In this document: positions 1-5,643 of the stretch, one piece after another
How positions within the stretch are numbered: the stretch's first letter is position 1
How the letters are laid out: every line of letters begins with the position of its first letter
Source of the DNA: Mesorhizobium sp.
Lineage (GTDB): Bacteria > Pseudomonadota > Alphaproteobacteria > Rhizobiales > Rhizobiaceae
Direction: 5' to 3'
DNA length: 7,971 nucleotides
Assembly (NCBI GenBank): GCA_019509685.1
Contig: JAEKLU010000056.1
Span: forward strand, 1-7,971
Notes under the pieces: generated by a model
What the model was told of the DNA's origin: nothing
The model's database searches: none
Seen by the model: the letters and a program-made list of their open reading frames with translations, nothing else
Program-made: the position numbers and the translations under genes

Positions 1-429
1 CAGCGCGAGTTGCCCCGGTCCGTCGGCAAGTGCGGCAAACGAAGCTGCCGCGCCCAATCCCATCGCCCAGCCCTTGGGGTTCATCCACTGGATGCCGGCG
101 CCGCCGAAGAAGCTGTTTGGCTTGGCCATCGCCACATCGAGATTGGGCGGCCCGGCGCGGCCGATCTTGAGCGCCAGCCAAAGCAGATAGAGCGAACCGG
201 CGATCTTCATGGCGAGTTGCAGCGACGGCACGGCAAGCAACAGGCCGGCTAAACCAGCCGCCGCAGCACCGGTGACGGTGGCAAGGCCGGCCGCGCTGCC
301 GATCATCAGCGGAACAGAGCGGCGAAAACCGAACCGCGCCCCTGAGGCGGTGGACAAAGTCGTGGCGATGCCGGGCGTGGCCGTGGCCACGAAGGCAAAC
401 AGGATAAGCGGCAGGATAGGCTGGAGCAT
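1..429 (-). CDS. LysE-family amino-acid/metabolite exporter (3' end cut by window)
   Basis: This is an inner-membrane exporter of the LysE/RhtB superfamily, which moves amino acids or related small molecules out of the cell. Reading down from the ATG at 429 gives 143 residues with no stop before the window edge; the family is about 200-210 residues, so roughly a third is missing. Seen: a hydrophobic first segment (residues 4-18) leading into TPG (18-20), a glycine/alanine-rich second segment (about 41-67), a third segment (about 72-90), and the family hallmark QWMNPKGW at 114-121. The usual TPGPNN is replaced by TPGIATTL, so the substrate cannot be guessed. A Shine-Dalgarno-like AAGGAT (435-440, minus strand) lies 5 nt before the ATG and supports this start. 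The gene is divergent from the LysR regulator, the classic regulator/exporter arrangement, so that protein probably controls it. The family call is firm; the substrate is unknown. Confidence 0.9.
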   Translation of the reverse strand, partial: MLQPILPLILFAFVATATPGIATTLSTASGARFGFRRSVPLMIGSAAGLATVTGAAAAGLAGLLLAVPSLQLAMKIAGSLYLLWLALKIGRAGPPNLDVAMAKPNSFFGGAGIQWMNPKGWAMGLGAAASFAALADGPGQLAL

Positions 430-478
430 AGGGCATCCTTATCGACAGCCGCATGTTAGGCCCGGTCAAGCATCAGTA

Positions 479-505
479 AATGCAATGTTTGATATGGTAT
501 GCATT
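479..505. promoter_or_regulatory. Candidate operator: inverted repeat in the LysE/LysR divergent region
   Basis: AATGCA (479-484) and its exact reverse complement TGCATT (500-505) are separated by 15 bp. The dyad surrounds the -35 hexamer of the LysR promoter. LysR-type regulators usually bind a dyad of this size in the divergent spacer and repress themselves while activating the neighbour. That this regulator binds here is inference. Confidence 0.4.
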
Positions 506-517
506 AGGGAATATAAT
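489..517 (+). promoter_or_regulatory. Sigma-70-type promoter of the LysR regulator gene
   Basis: TTGATA (489-494) and a perfect TATAAT (512-517) are separated by 17 bp, the ideal housekeeping-sigma spacing. Transcription would be expected to start about 7 nt after the -10 box, at or next to the A of the ATG at 525. The promoter therefore implies a leaderless or nearly leaderless message, and it excludes the alternative in-frame ATG at 480, which lies upstream of it. The assignment is inferred from sequence only. Confidence 0.6.
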
Positions 518-524
518 ACAGGCC

Positions 525-1394
525 ATGACCCGCGACCTCGACACCACCCTTGTCCGCACCTTTGTCACGACGGCCGACAAGGCCAGCATGACAGCCGCCG
601 CCAATGCGCTGCATTTGACGCAAGGCGCCGTCAGCCAGCAGATCAAGCGGCTGGAGGACATGCTCGGGCACGTGCTGTTCGAGCGCGACCGCCGCGGCTT
701 GAAGCTGACGCGCGCCGGCGAGCGGCTGCTCGACAAGGGCAAGCGCCTGTTGCGGCTCAATGACGAGATCCTGGCCGAGATCAAGGGCAGGACGGTCGCC
801 GGGCAGGTCCGGATCGGCGTGCCCTACGATCTTGTCGGCACGCTGCTTGCGCCTGTGCTGAAGGCTTATGCCGAGGCCTATCCGCAGGTGGAGATCTCGC
901 TGGTCTGCGCCTCCTCGCCGGAGCTTGCCGCGGCGTTGGCGGCAGGCACGATCGATCTTGCCGTGATCGAAGAGCGCGTCGGTTCGACCGCCGGTGAATG
1001 CCTGCTCGTCGACCGGTTGGTGTGGGTCGGGGCGAGGGGCGGCTCGGCGCGGCTGAAACGCCCCTTGCCGGTGTCGATCGTCGCCGACACTTGCGCCTTC
1101 CGTCCTGCGGTGCTCGCCGCGCTCGGCGAGCACGGGCTCGACTGGCGCACCGTGTTCGAGAACGGCAACATCGACGCCACGACGGCAACGGTGCGTTCCG
1201 ACCTTGCGGTCACGACATGGCTGGCGTCGACGGTACCTGTCGATCTCGACATTTTGTCCGTCGACGCTGACCTTCCGGCGCTGCCCAACTTTTCGGTCAA
1301 TTTGCATTTGCCGAAACATGTGATCGAGCCTGCCGCGCAGGCGTTCGCGGCGCATATCCGCGAGGGCCTGACGCGGCGACGCGAGGCGGCTTAA
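525..1394 (+). CDS. LysR-family transcriptional regulator
   Basis: This DNA-binding regulator has 289 residues, normal for the family. The N-terminal winged helix-turn-helix spans about residues 6-64, with the recognition region TQGAVSQQIKRLE at 32-44 followed by LFERDRRGLKLTRAGERLL. The substrate-binding fold starts near residue 87 (VRIGVPYDLVGTLLAPVL) and runs to the end. The pattern TQGAVSQQIKRLE resembles the LrhA-like branch. The start is chosen at 525 rather than 480 because the HTH then begins at the usual distance from the N-terminus and because a TATAAT box ends 7 bp before it. No convincing ribosome-binding site is visible. It is divergent from the LysE exporter and probably regulates it; the effector is likely the exported compound, which is unknown. 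The gene converges on the DHFR-like gene, leaving 31 bp with no clear terminator. Confidence 0.92.
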   Translation: MTRDLDTTLVRTFVTTADKASMTAAANALHLTQGAVSQQIKRLEDMLGHVLFERDRRGLKLTRAGERLLDKGKRLLRLNDEILAEIKGRTVAGQVRIGVPYDLVGTLLAPVLKAYAEAYPQVEISLVCASSPELAAALAAGTIDLAVIEERVGSTAGECLLVDRLVWVGARGGSARLKRPLPVSIVADTCAFRPAVLAALGEHGLDWRTVFENGNIDATTATVRSDLAVTTWLASTVPVDLDILSVDADLPALPNFSVNLHLPKHVIEPAAQAFAAHIREGLTRRREAA

Positions 1395-1425
1395 TGCCAT
1401 CGCCCCACGTTTGCGGGAGTGCTGG

Positions 1426-2076
1426 CTACTTCCAATTCCTGCGCCGCTCAAGCTCGGCTTCGGATGGCTCCTGCGTGGCAAAAGAGCCGACCTTGATTTC
1501 GCCTGCGCGCTCGTAAGTCGCCATGATGACGCCGGTGGTGGAGGTCTGCGACTTGGTGAGCTTGAAGGCGGCCGGCGCGGCACTATCGCCGAACAGCCGT
1601 TTGCCCTTGCCGAGCAACAGCGGGAAGATCATCAGCCGGATTTCGTCGATCAGCCCATTGGCGAGCAAGGTCTGGATCAGGCTACCCGAGCCCTGGATGA
1701 GCAGGTCGGGTCCGTCTTCCTGCTTCAACTCCTTAAGCGTTGCAACGATGTCGGGTCCGAGCGACTGGGTGTTCTCCCAAGTCAGCGAATCCGGGCGGTG
1801 CGTCGCCACATATTTGATCGCGGGGTTGAAGACATCGGCGATCTGATCGTTCTGATACGGCCAATAGGCGGCGAAGATGTCGTAGGTTCTGCGGCCGAGC
1901 AGCAGCGCGAAGGGTTTGGAGAACAATTCCTCAATGCTGGTGCCCGCGACCTCGTCGAAGTAGTGGAAGGTCCAGCCGCCGAATTCGAAGCCGCCGACCG
2001 GATCTTCTTCCGGACCGCCGGGCGCCTGCATGACGCCGTCGAGGCTGACGAAGGTGGCGGCGATGATCTTTCGCAT
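1426..2076 (-). CDS. Dihydrofolate reductase / RibD C-terminal domain family protein
   Basis: The product is a 216-residue protein of the RibD_C/DHFR-like fold, NADPH-dependent reductases related to the riboflavin-pathway reductase RibD. Seen: the N-terminal strand RKIIAATFVSLDGVMQAPGG (2-21), LLLGRRTYDIFAAYWP (58-73, nucleotide-binding part), LLIQGSGSLIQTLL (125-138, the second glycine-rich phosphate loop) and DEIRLMIFPLLLGKGKRLF, all typical of the stand-alone YwjB/YyaP-like members. These are rarely characterised, and it is not the folate enzyme FolA. A strong AAAGGAG (2084-2090, minus strand) lies 7 nt from the ATG and fixes the start. The last 25 residues are charged and likely flexible. 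The leader contains a repeat-like element. It follows the methyltransferase gene in the same direction, but the 151 bp gap suggests its own promoter. Confidence 0.9.
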   Translation of the reverse strand: MRKIIAATFVSLDGVMQAPGGPEEDPVGGFEFGGWTFHYFDEVAGTSIEELFSKPFALLLGRRTYDIFAAYWPYQNDQIADVFNPAIKYVATHRPDSLTWENTQSLGPDIVATLKELKQEDGPDLLIQGSGSLIQTLLANGLIDEIRLMIFPLLLGKGKRLFGDSAAPAAFKLTKSQTSTTGVIMATYERAGEIKVGSFATQEPSEAELERRRNWK

Positions 2077-2227
2077 CTTTCTTCTCCTTTAACTATTTGT
2101 TTTGACGCAATTCCGGACGGTAAACCGCAGACACTTTCCTGAAATCGCTCTAGCCGATCCGCGCCGTCGCGGACTTCATTGTAACGACGAACGACGCGGC
2201 CGCTTTTCGACATCGGACTGAAAATTT
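2077..2227. other. Intergenic region between methyltransferase and DHFR-like genes
   Basis: These 151 bp hold, in minus-strand order, part of an AT palindrome, a possible -10 box TACAAT (minus strand, 2183 to 2178) with no good -35, the repeat-like element, and the ribosome-binding site of the reductase gene. A minus-strand open frame starting at 2213 reads into the reductase gene in another frame and is not considered a gene. Confidence 0.5.
2091..2153. repeat. Rhizobial-type dispersed intergenic repeat (RIME/REP-like), one copy
   Basis: The stretch reading CGCAATTCCGGACGG, then TAAACCG, ACACTTTCCTG and GCTCTAG matches, from memory, a short palindromic repeat scattered through intergenic regions of Mesorhizobium and related genomes. 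Its outer arms GCAATTCCGG (2107-2116) and TCCTGAAATCGC (2138-2149) pair imperfectly, and a small inner dyad CGGT-AA-ACCG (2118-2127) lies between them. It sits immediately upstream of the ribosome-binding site of the DHFR-like gene. Only one copy is in the window, so its repeated nature rests on recognition rather than direct observation. Confidence 0.55.
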
Positions 2228-2232
2228 TCAGT
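2217..2232. repeat. 16-bp perfect AT-rich palindrome across the methyltransferase stop codon
   Basis: ACTGAAAATTTTCAGT is its own reverse complement and includes the minus-strand TGA stop (2228-2230). As RNA it would form only a weak stem, with no GC core and no following U-run, so a terminator role is doubtful. Confidence 0.5.
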
Positions 2233-3064
2233 TCTTGCCGCGGATGGCGCGTGACGAGAACCAGAGGTCGCCGAAGATCGCGGTTGCCGTGCGGTCCGGC
2301 GCCTTGTTCTCACTGAGCCAGACCGAGCGCGTGCGCGCCGCGCGCTCTCGGGTCGGGATCTTTGCCACGGGGCCGGCGGCCGAGGCGCCGACGCACGGGA
2401 TGAACCAGGAGCCCATGAATGGCCGGCAAGCGAAGCCGTCGTCCAGGCGGGTGACGAGAACCGCGAGACCGACGGTGTCGGACGGACGCCAGGGGAAGAT
2501 CAGGCGGCCGCCGGGCTTCAGCGCCTTTAGCCAGGAGGCAGGCGGCGCAACGACGCCGGCATTGACATAGATGATGTCAGATGGCGGCAGCGGGCTGACG
2601 ACAGCGTCGCCGTGGATCACTTCGACATTGCCGTATCGAGCAAGGTTCGTTCTGGCGCGCGCAGCGAGATCGGCATCCAGTTCGAACGCGGTGACACGCC
2701 CGCCCGGCTCGACCAGCCTCGCCAGCAGCGCGCTGTAGTAGCCGGTGCCGGCGCCGATATGGGTGACGGCCTCGCCCGGCTTGGGCCCGACCTTGGCGAG
2801 CCACATGGCATGCAGCATCGGCTCGCCGTTGTTGATGCCCTTGTCGACATCGAGCGCCACCAGCACGTTCTGGTAGATATGGCTGGGATCGGCACTCGGC
2901 GTCTCGATCCTGCTGTCGCCGGCGACGACGGTCCAAGGCCCGGGGCCGAGAAAGTCCTCTCGCGGCACGCTGGCGAAGACAGCTTCAAGACGCGGGTCCG
3001 GCGAAGCGGCGTTGATGGTCATCAACCGCGCGTAGAACTTCCGGGCGTCTTCGACCTTGCTCAT
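2228..3064 (-). CDS. Protein-L-isoaspartate O-methyltransferase-like SAM methyltransferase
   Basis: The product is a 278-residue S-adenosylmethionine-dependent methyltransferase of the PCMT family, whose classic members methylate isoaspartate in aged proteins. Seen: RLEAVFASVPREDF (25-38), matching the PCMT VPR-F region; NNGEPMLHA (78-86) where the family has its QTISQP segment; and SAM-binding motif I VTHIGAGTGYYSALLA (100-115), followed by an acidic strand end (AFELDADLA). It is longer than the usual roughly 210 residues, with a C-terminal extension, and the QTIS motif is altered, so repair activity is not certain. The start at 3064 gives MSKVEDARKFYARL; there is no good Shine-Dalgarno sequence, and the Met at residue 15 is an alternative. 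The open frame continues upstream to 3367, but that part is an out-of-frame read of mntH. It lies 43 bp behind mntH and is probably cotranscribed. Confidence 0.8.
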   Translation of the reverse strand: MSKVEDARKFYARLMTINAASPDPRLEAVFASVPREDFLGPGPWTVVAGDSRIETPSADPSHIYQNVLVALDVDKGINNGEPMLHAMWLAKVGPKPGEAVTHIGAGTGYYSALLARLVEPGGRVTAFELDADLAARARTNLARYGNVEVIHGDAVVSPLPPSDIIYVNAGVVAPPASWLKALKPGGRLIFPWRPSDTVGLAVLVTRLDDGFACRPFMGSWFIPCVGASAAGPVAKIPTRERAARTRSVWLSENKAPDRTATAIFGDLWFSSRAIRGKN

Positions 3065-3107
3065 CGCGAGAAGAAGATAGCGCGGATTGCCGTTTTGTCG
3101 CGCCGGT

Positions 3108-4463
3108 TCAGCCGATCCCGAACATCGTGTCGTAGAGGAGCTTGAAATTGAGCACCAGGATGATGGCCGCGACCACCCAGGCCAGCGCGGCCACGCCGCG
3201 CGGGATGGCGAGATTGCCCATCTTCTTCTTGTCGGAGACGAACTGCACCAGCGGGATGACGGCGAAGGGCAGTTGCATCGACAGCACCACCTGGCTGAAG
3301 ACCAGGAGCTGGCCGGTGCCCTTTTCGCCATAAAGCGCGGTGACGACCACCACCGGGACAATGGCAAGGCCGCGGGTCAGAAGGCGGCGAGCCCATTGCG
3401 GGATGCGCAGGCGCAGAAAACCTTCCATGACGATCTGGCCGGCAAGCGTGGCGGTCACCGTCGAATTCAGGCCGGAGGCAAGCAGCGCCACGGCAAACAG
3501 GATCGAGGCAATGCTCAAGCCCAGCAGCGGCGACAACAGCTCGAAGGCCTGGCCGATCTCGGCGACGTCCTGATGTCCGGTGCCGTGGAAAGCCACCGCC
3601 GACACGATCAGGATCGCGGCGTTGACGAACAAGGCCAGCATCAGGGCGATGGTGGAGTCCGTCGTCGCCCATTTGATGGCGTCGCGTTTTCCCGCATCGG
3701 TACGCTCATAGGCGCGGGTCTGTACGATCGATGAGTGGAGATAGAGATTGTGCGGCATCACGGTGGCGCCGATGATGCCGATGGCGATGTAGAGCATCGC
3801 CGGGTTGGTGACGATCTGCGACGACGGCACGAACATCGAATGCAGGATCGTCCCGGCCGGCGGGGCGGCGACGAAGATCTGGATGGCAAAGCAGCCGAAG
3901 ATGATGATCAAAAGCGCGACGACGAAGGCTTCGAGATAGCGAAAGCCCCGGTTCATCAACAGCAGCACCAGGAAGGCGTCGAGCGCGGTGAGCATGGCGC
4001 CGCCGATCAGTGGAATGCCGAACAGCAGCTGCAGCGCGATCGCGGTGCCGATCACTTCGGCGAGGTCGCAGGCGATGATGGCGAGCTCGCAGGCGATCCA
4101 CAGCACCAAATTGACCGGGCGCGGATAATAGGCGCGGCAGGCCTGGGCGAGGTCGCGGCCGGTGGCGATGCCGAGGCGGGCGGCCAGCGCCTGCAGCAGG
4201 ATCGCCATCAGGTTGGACAGCATGATGATGAACAGCAGCGAGTAGCCGAACTGGGCGCCGCCGGCGAGGTCGGTCGCCCAGTTGCCCGGATCCATGTAGC
4301 CGACCGAGACCATGTAACCCGGGCCCATGAAGGCGAACAGCCTGCGGAACCAGACACCCGAAGTCGGCACGGCTATGGACGCATTGACCTCGCGCAGGCT
4401 CGGCTGCTCTTCATCAGGCTTGTCGAACCGCCAGGACGAATTCGGAGCTGTGGCGTCGGTCAT
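3108..4463 (-). CDS. mntH: Nramp-family divalent metal (Mn2+/Fe2+) transporter MntH
   Basis: MntH is a proton-coupled importer of Mn2+ (also Fe2+) in the inner membrane. The protein has 451 residues and about 11 transmembrane segments. Seen: the TM1 metal-binding motif DPGN at 58-61, within [21 protein letters not shown], and the TM6 motif [10 protein letters not shown] at 236-245, with the metal-coordinating Met236. Both are diagnostic of Nramp. The roughly 40-residue cytoplasmic N-terminus (…[12 protein letters not shown]…) is longer than in E. coli MntH (412 residues), as is usual in rhizobial homologues, and it supports the ATG at 4463 although no strong ribosome-binding site is visible. 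It is divergent from mntR, so repression by Mn-loaded MntR at the AT-rich spacer is expected. The methyltransferase gene follows 43 bp downstream. No key residue appears to be missing. Confidence 0.95.
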   Translation of the reverse strand: MTDATAPNSSWRFDKPDEEQPSLREVNASIAVPTSGVWFRRLFAFMGPGYMVSVGYMDPGNWATDLAGGAQFGYSLLFIIMLSNLMAILLQALAARLGIATGRDLAQACRAYYPRPVNLVLWIACELAIIACDLAEVIGTAIALQLLFGIPLIGGAMLTALDAFLVLLLMNRGFRYLEAFVVALLIIIFGCFAIQIFVAAPPAGTILHSMFVPSSQIVTNPAMLYIAIGIIGATVMPHNLYLHSSIVQTRAYERTDAGKRDAIKWATTDSTIALMLALFVNAAILIVSAVAFHGTGHQDVAEIGQAFELLSPLLGLSIASILFAVALLASGLNSTVTATLAGQIVMEGFLRLRIPQWARRLLTRGLAIVPVVVVTALYGEKGTGQLLVFSQVVLSMQLPFAVIPLVQFVSDKKKMGNLAIPRGVAALAWVVAAIILVLNFKLLYDTMFGIG

Positions 4464-4520
4464 GAAAACAGGCTTTCGGTGCGACTGGTCGAAGTTGGCG
4501 TTAAGCTATGCCATGGCTCA

Positions 4521-4552
4521 ACATTATGCAATATGCTATATTTCATTGTATG
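4521..4552 (-). promoter_or_regulatory. Candidate mntH promoter and MntR operator
   Basis: This is the most AT-rich part of the mntH/mntR spacer. On the minus strand a -10-like CATAAT (4528 to 4523) lies 18 bp behind a weak CATACA (4552 to 4547). The small dyad GCA-ATA-TGC (4529-4537) lies between them. On the minus strand the adjacent AATATAGC (4542 to 4535) matches 7 of 8 bases of the E. coli MntR half-site AACATAGC, but the second half-site is poor. Binding by MntR is an inference from gene order. Confidence 0.35.
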
Positions 4553-4584
4553 TGCTTTTGCCCGAAGCTGAACGGAACCGAAAA

Positions 4585-4613
4585 GGGCGCGACCGGAAAC
4601 GCCGGTTGCGCCT
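4585..4613. other. Strong GC-rich stem-loop in the mntH/mntR spacer
   Basis: GGGCGCGACCGG (4585-4596) pairs with CCGGTTGCGCCT (4602-4613) through 12 positions, two of them G-U, around the 5-nt loop AAACG. Read on the minus strand, the stem is followed by CTTTTC-like sequence (4584 to 4580), so it resembles an intrinsic terminator in that direction. On the plus strand no T-run follows. It could insulate mntH from antisense transcription starting over mntR, or be a structured mntR leader if mntR starts further upstream. Confidence 0.4.
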
Positions 4614-4657
4614 GCGGCCGATTGCAAATAAACGGCCTTAAGAATCAGAGCCCGTGC

Positions 4658-4663
4658 TATAAA
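4658..4663 (+). promoter_or_regulatory. Possible -10 box of mntR
   Basis: TATAAA lies 35 bp before the mntR start codon in otherwise GC-rich sequence. No matching -35 box at proper spacing was found, so this is tentative. Confidence 0.25.
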
Positions 4664-4698
4664 AGCAGCAACGGCTGAACTCCGAGGAGGAGCGCGTA

Positions 4699-5148
4699 TT
4701 GGCGCTGAAGAACAGACGAGTCCCGCGTGAGCCGCTGCCCGATGCCGATGTCCATTCGGAAGGATTCCGGCACCAGCGCCAGGCGCGCCGCAGCGCGCTG
4801 GTCGAGGACTATGTCGAACTGATCGCCGACCTCATCGAGGACGGCAATGAAGCGCGTCAGGTCGACATCGCGGCAAGGCTCGGCGTGGCGCAACCGACCG
4901 TGGCCAAGATGCTGACTCGGCTGTGCGCCGATGGGCTGGTTTCGAGAAAGCCCTATCGTGGCGTGTTCCTGACCGAGGCTGGCCGCAAGGTCGCCGAGGA
5001 AAGCCGCATTCGCCATCAGACCGTGGAAGCATTCCTGCGTTCGCTTGGCGTCAGCGCCGAGACCGCGCGCATCGACGCCGAAGGCATCGAGCACCATGTC
5101 AGCACCGAGACGCTGGAAGCGTTCCGCCGGGCGATGACTTCCCGCTGA
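4699..5148 (+). CDS. mntR: Manganese-responsive transcriptional regulator MntR (DtxR family)
   Basis: MntR is a Mn2+-sensing repressor; metal-loaded dimers bind DNA and shut off manganese uptake. The 149 residues comprise a short basic N-terminal extension (1-30), a winged helix-turn-helix (about 33-95, with [20 protein letters not shown]) and the dimerisation/metal domain. All six ligands of the Bacillus MntR dinuclear site can be placed with identical spacing: Asp37, Glu40, His106, Glu128, Glu131 and His132 (the last three in DAEGIEHH). The sequence is close to E. coli MntR, including EGFR, DDYVELI-like and EHHVS segments. It has no SH3 domain, as expected for MntR as opposed to DtxR/IdeR. 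Translation starts at a TTG, 8 nt after a strong GAGGAGG (4684-4690); no ATG is available upstream in frame. It is divergent from mntH, its likely target. Confidence 0.94.
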   Translation: MALKNRRVPREPLPDADVHSEGFRHQRQARRSALVEDYVELIADLIEDGNEARQVDIAARLGVAQPTVAKMLTRLCADGLVSRKPYRGVFLTEAGRKVAEESRIRHQTVEAFLRSLGVSAETARIDAEGIEHHVSTETLEAFRRAMTSR

Positions 5149-5185
5149 TCGGCATCCGTCCGAGAAACCCGATCGACGCGTGGGC

Positions 5186-5210
5186 GGAACCGCCACACCT
5201 TCTGCACGTT
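5186..5210 (+). promoter_or_regulatory. EcfG/RpoE2-type general stress response promoter
   Basis: GGAAC (5186-5190) and CGTT (5207-5210) are separated by 16 bp, a full match to the alphaproteobacterial EcfG consensus (GGAAC, N16-17, CGTT). Transcription would start near 5217, giving a leader of about 35 nt before the small gene at 5251. The GGAAC is embedded in a short dyad, GGCGG-AA-CCGCC (5183-5194). No other GGAAC in either strand of the window was seen with the second box correctly placed. Confidence 0.65.
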
Positions 5211-5250
5211 GCCTCCGACATCGCGCGATGATCGCGCCAAGGAGGAAGCA

Positions 5251-5439
5251 ATGGGCGTCGAACAGGCACCGACCGCGAAGGGCAAGCAGGCAGCCAGGGG
5301 ATTGCAACAGGCGGCCGCCAAGGACGAGCGCAAGACCGAGGCCGAGACCGGCCGACCGCTCAAGAAGGGCGCGGCGCGTTTCGAGGAGCGTTCGAAGAGT
5401 TCGGACGGCAAGAGTGCCGGCGCCAAGCAGAAACTCTGA
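5251..5439 (+). CDS. Small lysine-rich, probably disordered protein; candidate stress gene
   Basis: This 62-residue protein is not recognised as a member of any named family. It is strongly hydrophilic: ten Lys and five Arg against eight Asp/Glu, net charge about +7, many Ala, Gln, Gly and Ser, one Phe, no Cys or Trp, and no signal peptide or membrane segment, so it is most likely intrinsically disordered and cytosolic. The ATG at 5251 is chosen because AAGGAGG (5239-5245) sits 5 nt before it; the frame is open further upstream but has no better start. A perfect EcfG-type promoter lies 41 bp before the ATG, suggesting induction under general stress or in stationary phase. It follows mntR by 102 bp but probably has its own promoter. 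DNA or protein protection is possible but unsupported beyond composition. Confidence 0.75.
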   Translation: MGVEQAPTAKGKQAARGLQQAAAKDERKTEAETGRPLKKGAARFEERSKSSDGKSAGAKQKL

Positions 5440-5643
5440 GAGCCGTTCTAGAAGTCAGCGCTTATAGGCAAAGGCTGTCTGCTGTGTCGTGGTGGTGCTT
5501 GTCATCAAGGAGGAGACCACCAAGTCACAGCTGCCAGCACGTCGTCGAGCGCGAAAAATTCTGTGACTCGGGCTACCCGTTGCGATAATTGTTTGGGAGG
5601 GGGCGGTCTCCGGCTGGTCCCATCCGCAGTGCGAGGAGTTGCC
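5440..5643. other. Intergenic region before the zinc peptidase, with a compound hairpin
   Basis: These 204 bp carry no convincing gene. Seen: an 8-bp palindrome TTCTAGAA (5446-5453); a compound inverted repeat with outer arms GGTGGT (5491-5496) and ACCACC (5516-5521) enclosing CTTG-TCAT-CAAG (5498-5509); and a -10-like GATAAT (5584-5589) with only a weak -35 (GTGACT, 5563-5568, 15 bp spacing) that may drive the peptidase gene. A GTG at 5563 is in frame with the peptidase but adds an atypical N-terminus. Confidence 0.4.

Noticed and set aside
480..524. Upstream ATG at 480 as the LysR start
   Set aside because: It lies upstream of the TATAAT promoter and adds residues atypical for LysR proteins.
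504..1583. Long minus-strand open frame (359 codons) opposite the LysR gene
   Set aside because: It is antisense to a clear LysR gene, overlaps the reductase gene, and has Arg/Gln/His-rich composition typical of mirror frames in GC-rich DNA.
1782..2213. Minus-strand frame starting MSKSGRVVRRYNEV upstream of the reductase
   Set aside because: It runs through the repeat-like element and then out of frame through the reductase gene; no good ribosome-binding site or domain was seen.
3065..3367. N-terminal 101-residue extension of the methyltransferase frame
   Set aside because: It is an out-of-frame read of the mntH 3' end, Ser/Arg/Trp-rich and without homology signals; the family starts near MSKVEDARK at 3064.
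3735..4571. Plus-strand open frame of 278 codons opposite mntH
   Set aside because: Its Asp/Glu/Gln/His-rich composition is the antisense image of membrane-protein codons; mntH is unambiguous.
4574..4600. GGAAC at 4574-4578 as a second EcfG promoter for mntR
   Set aside because: No CGTT occurs 16 or 17 bp downstream.
5183..5194. GGCGG-AA-CCGCC dyad as an mntR terminator
   Set aside because: The loop is too small, no T-run follows, and the site coincides with the EcfG -35 box.
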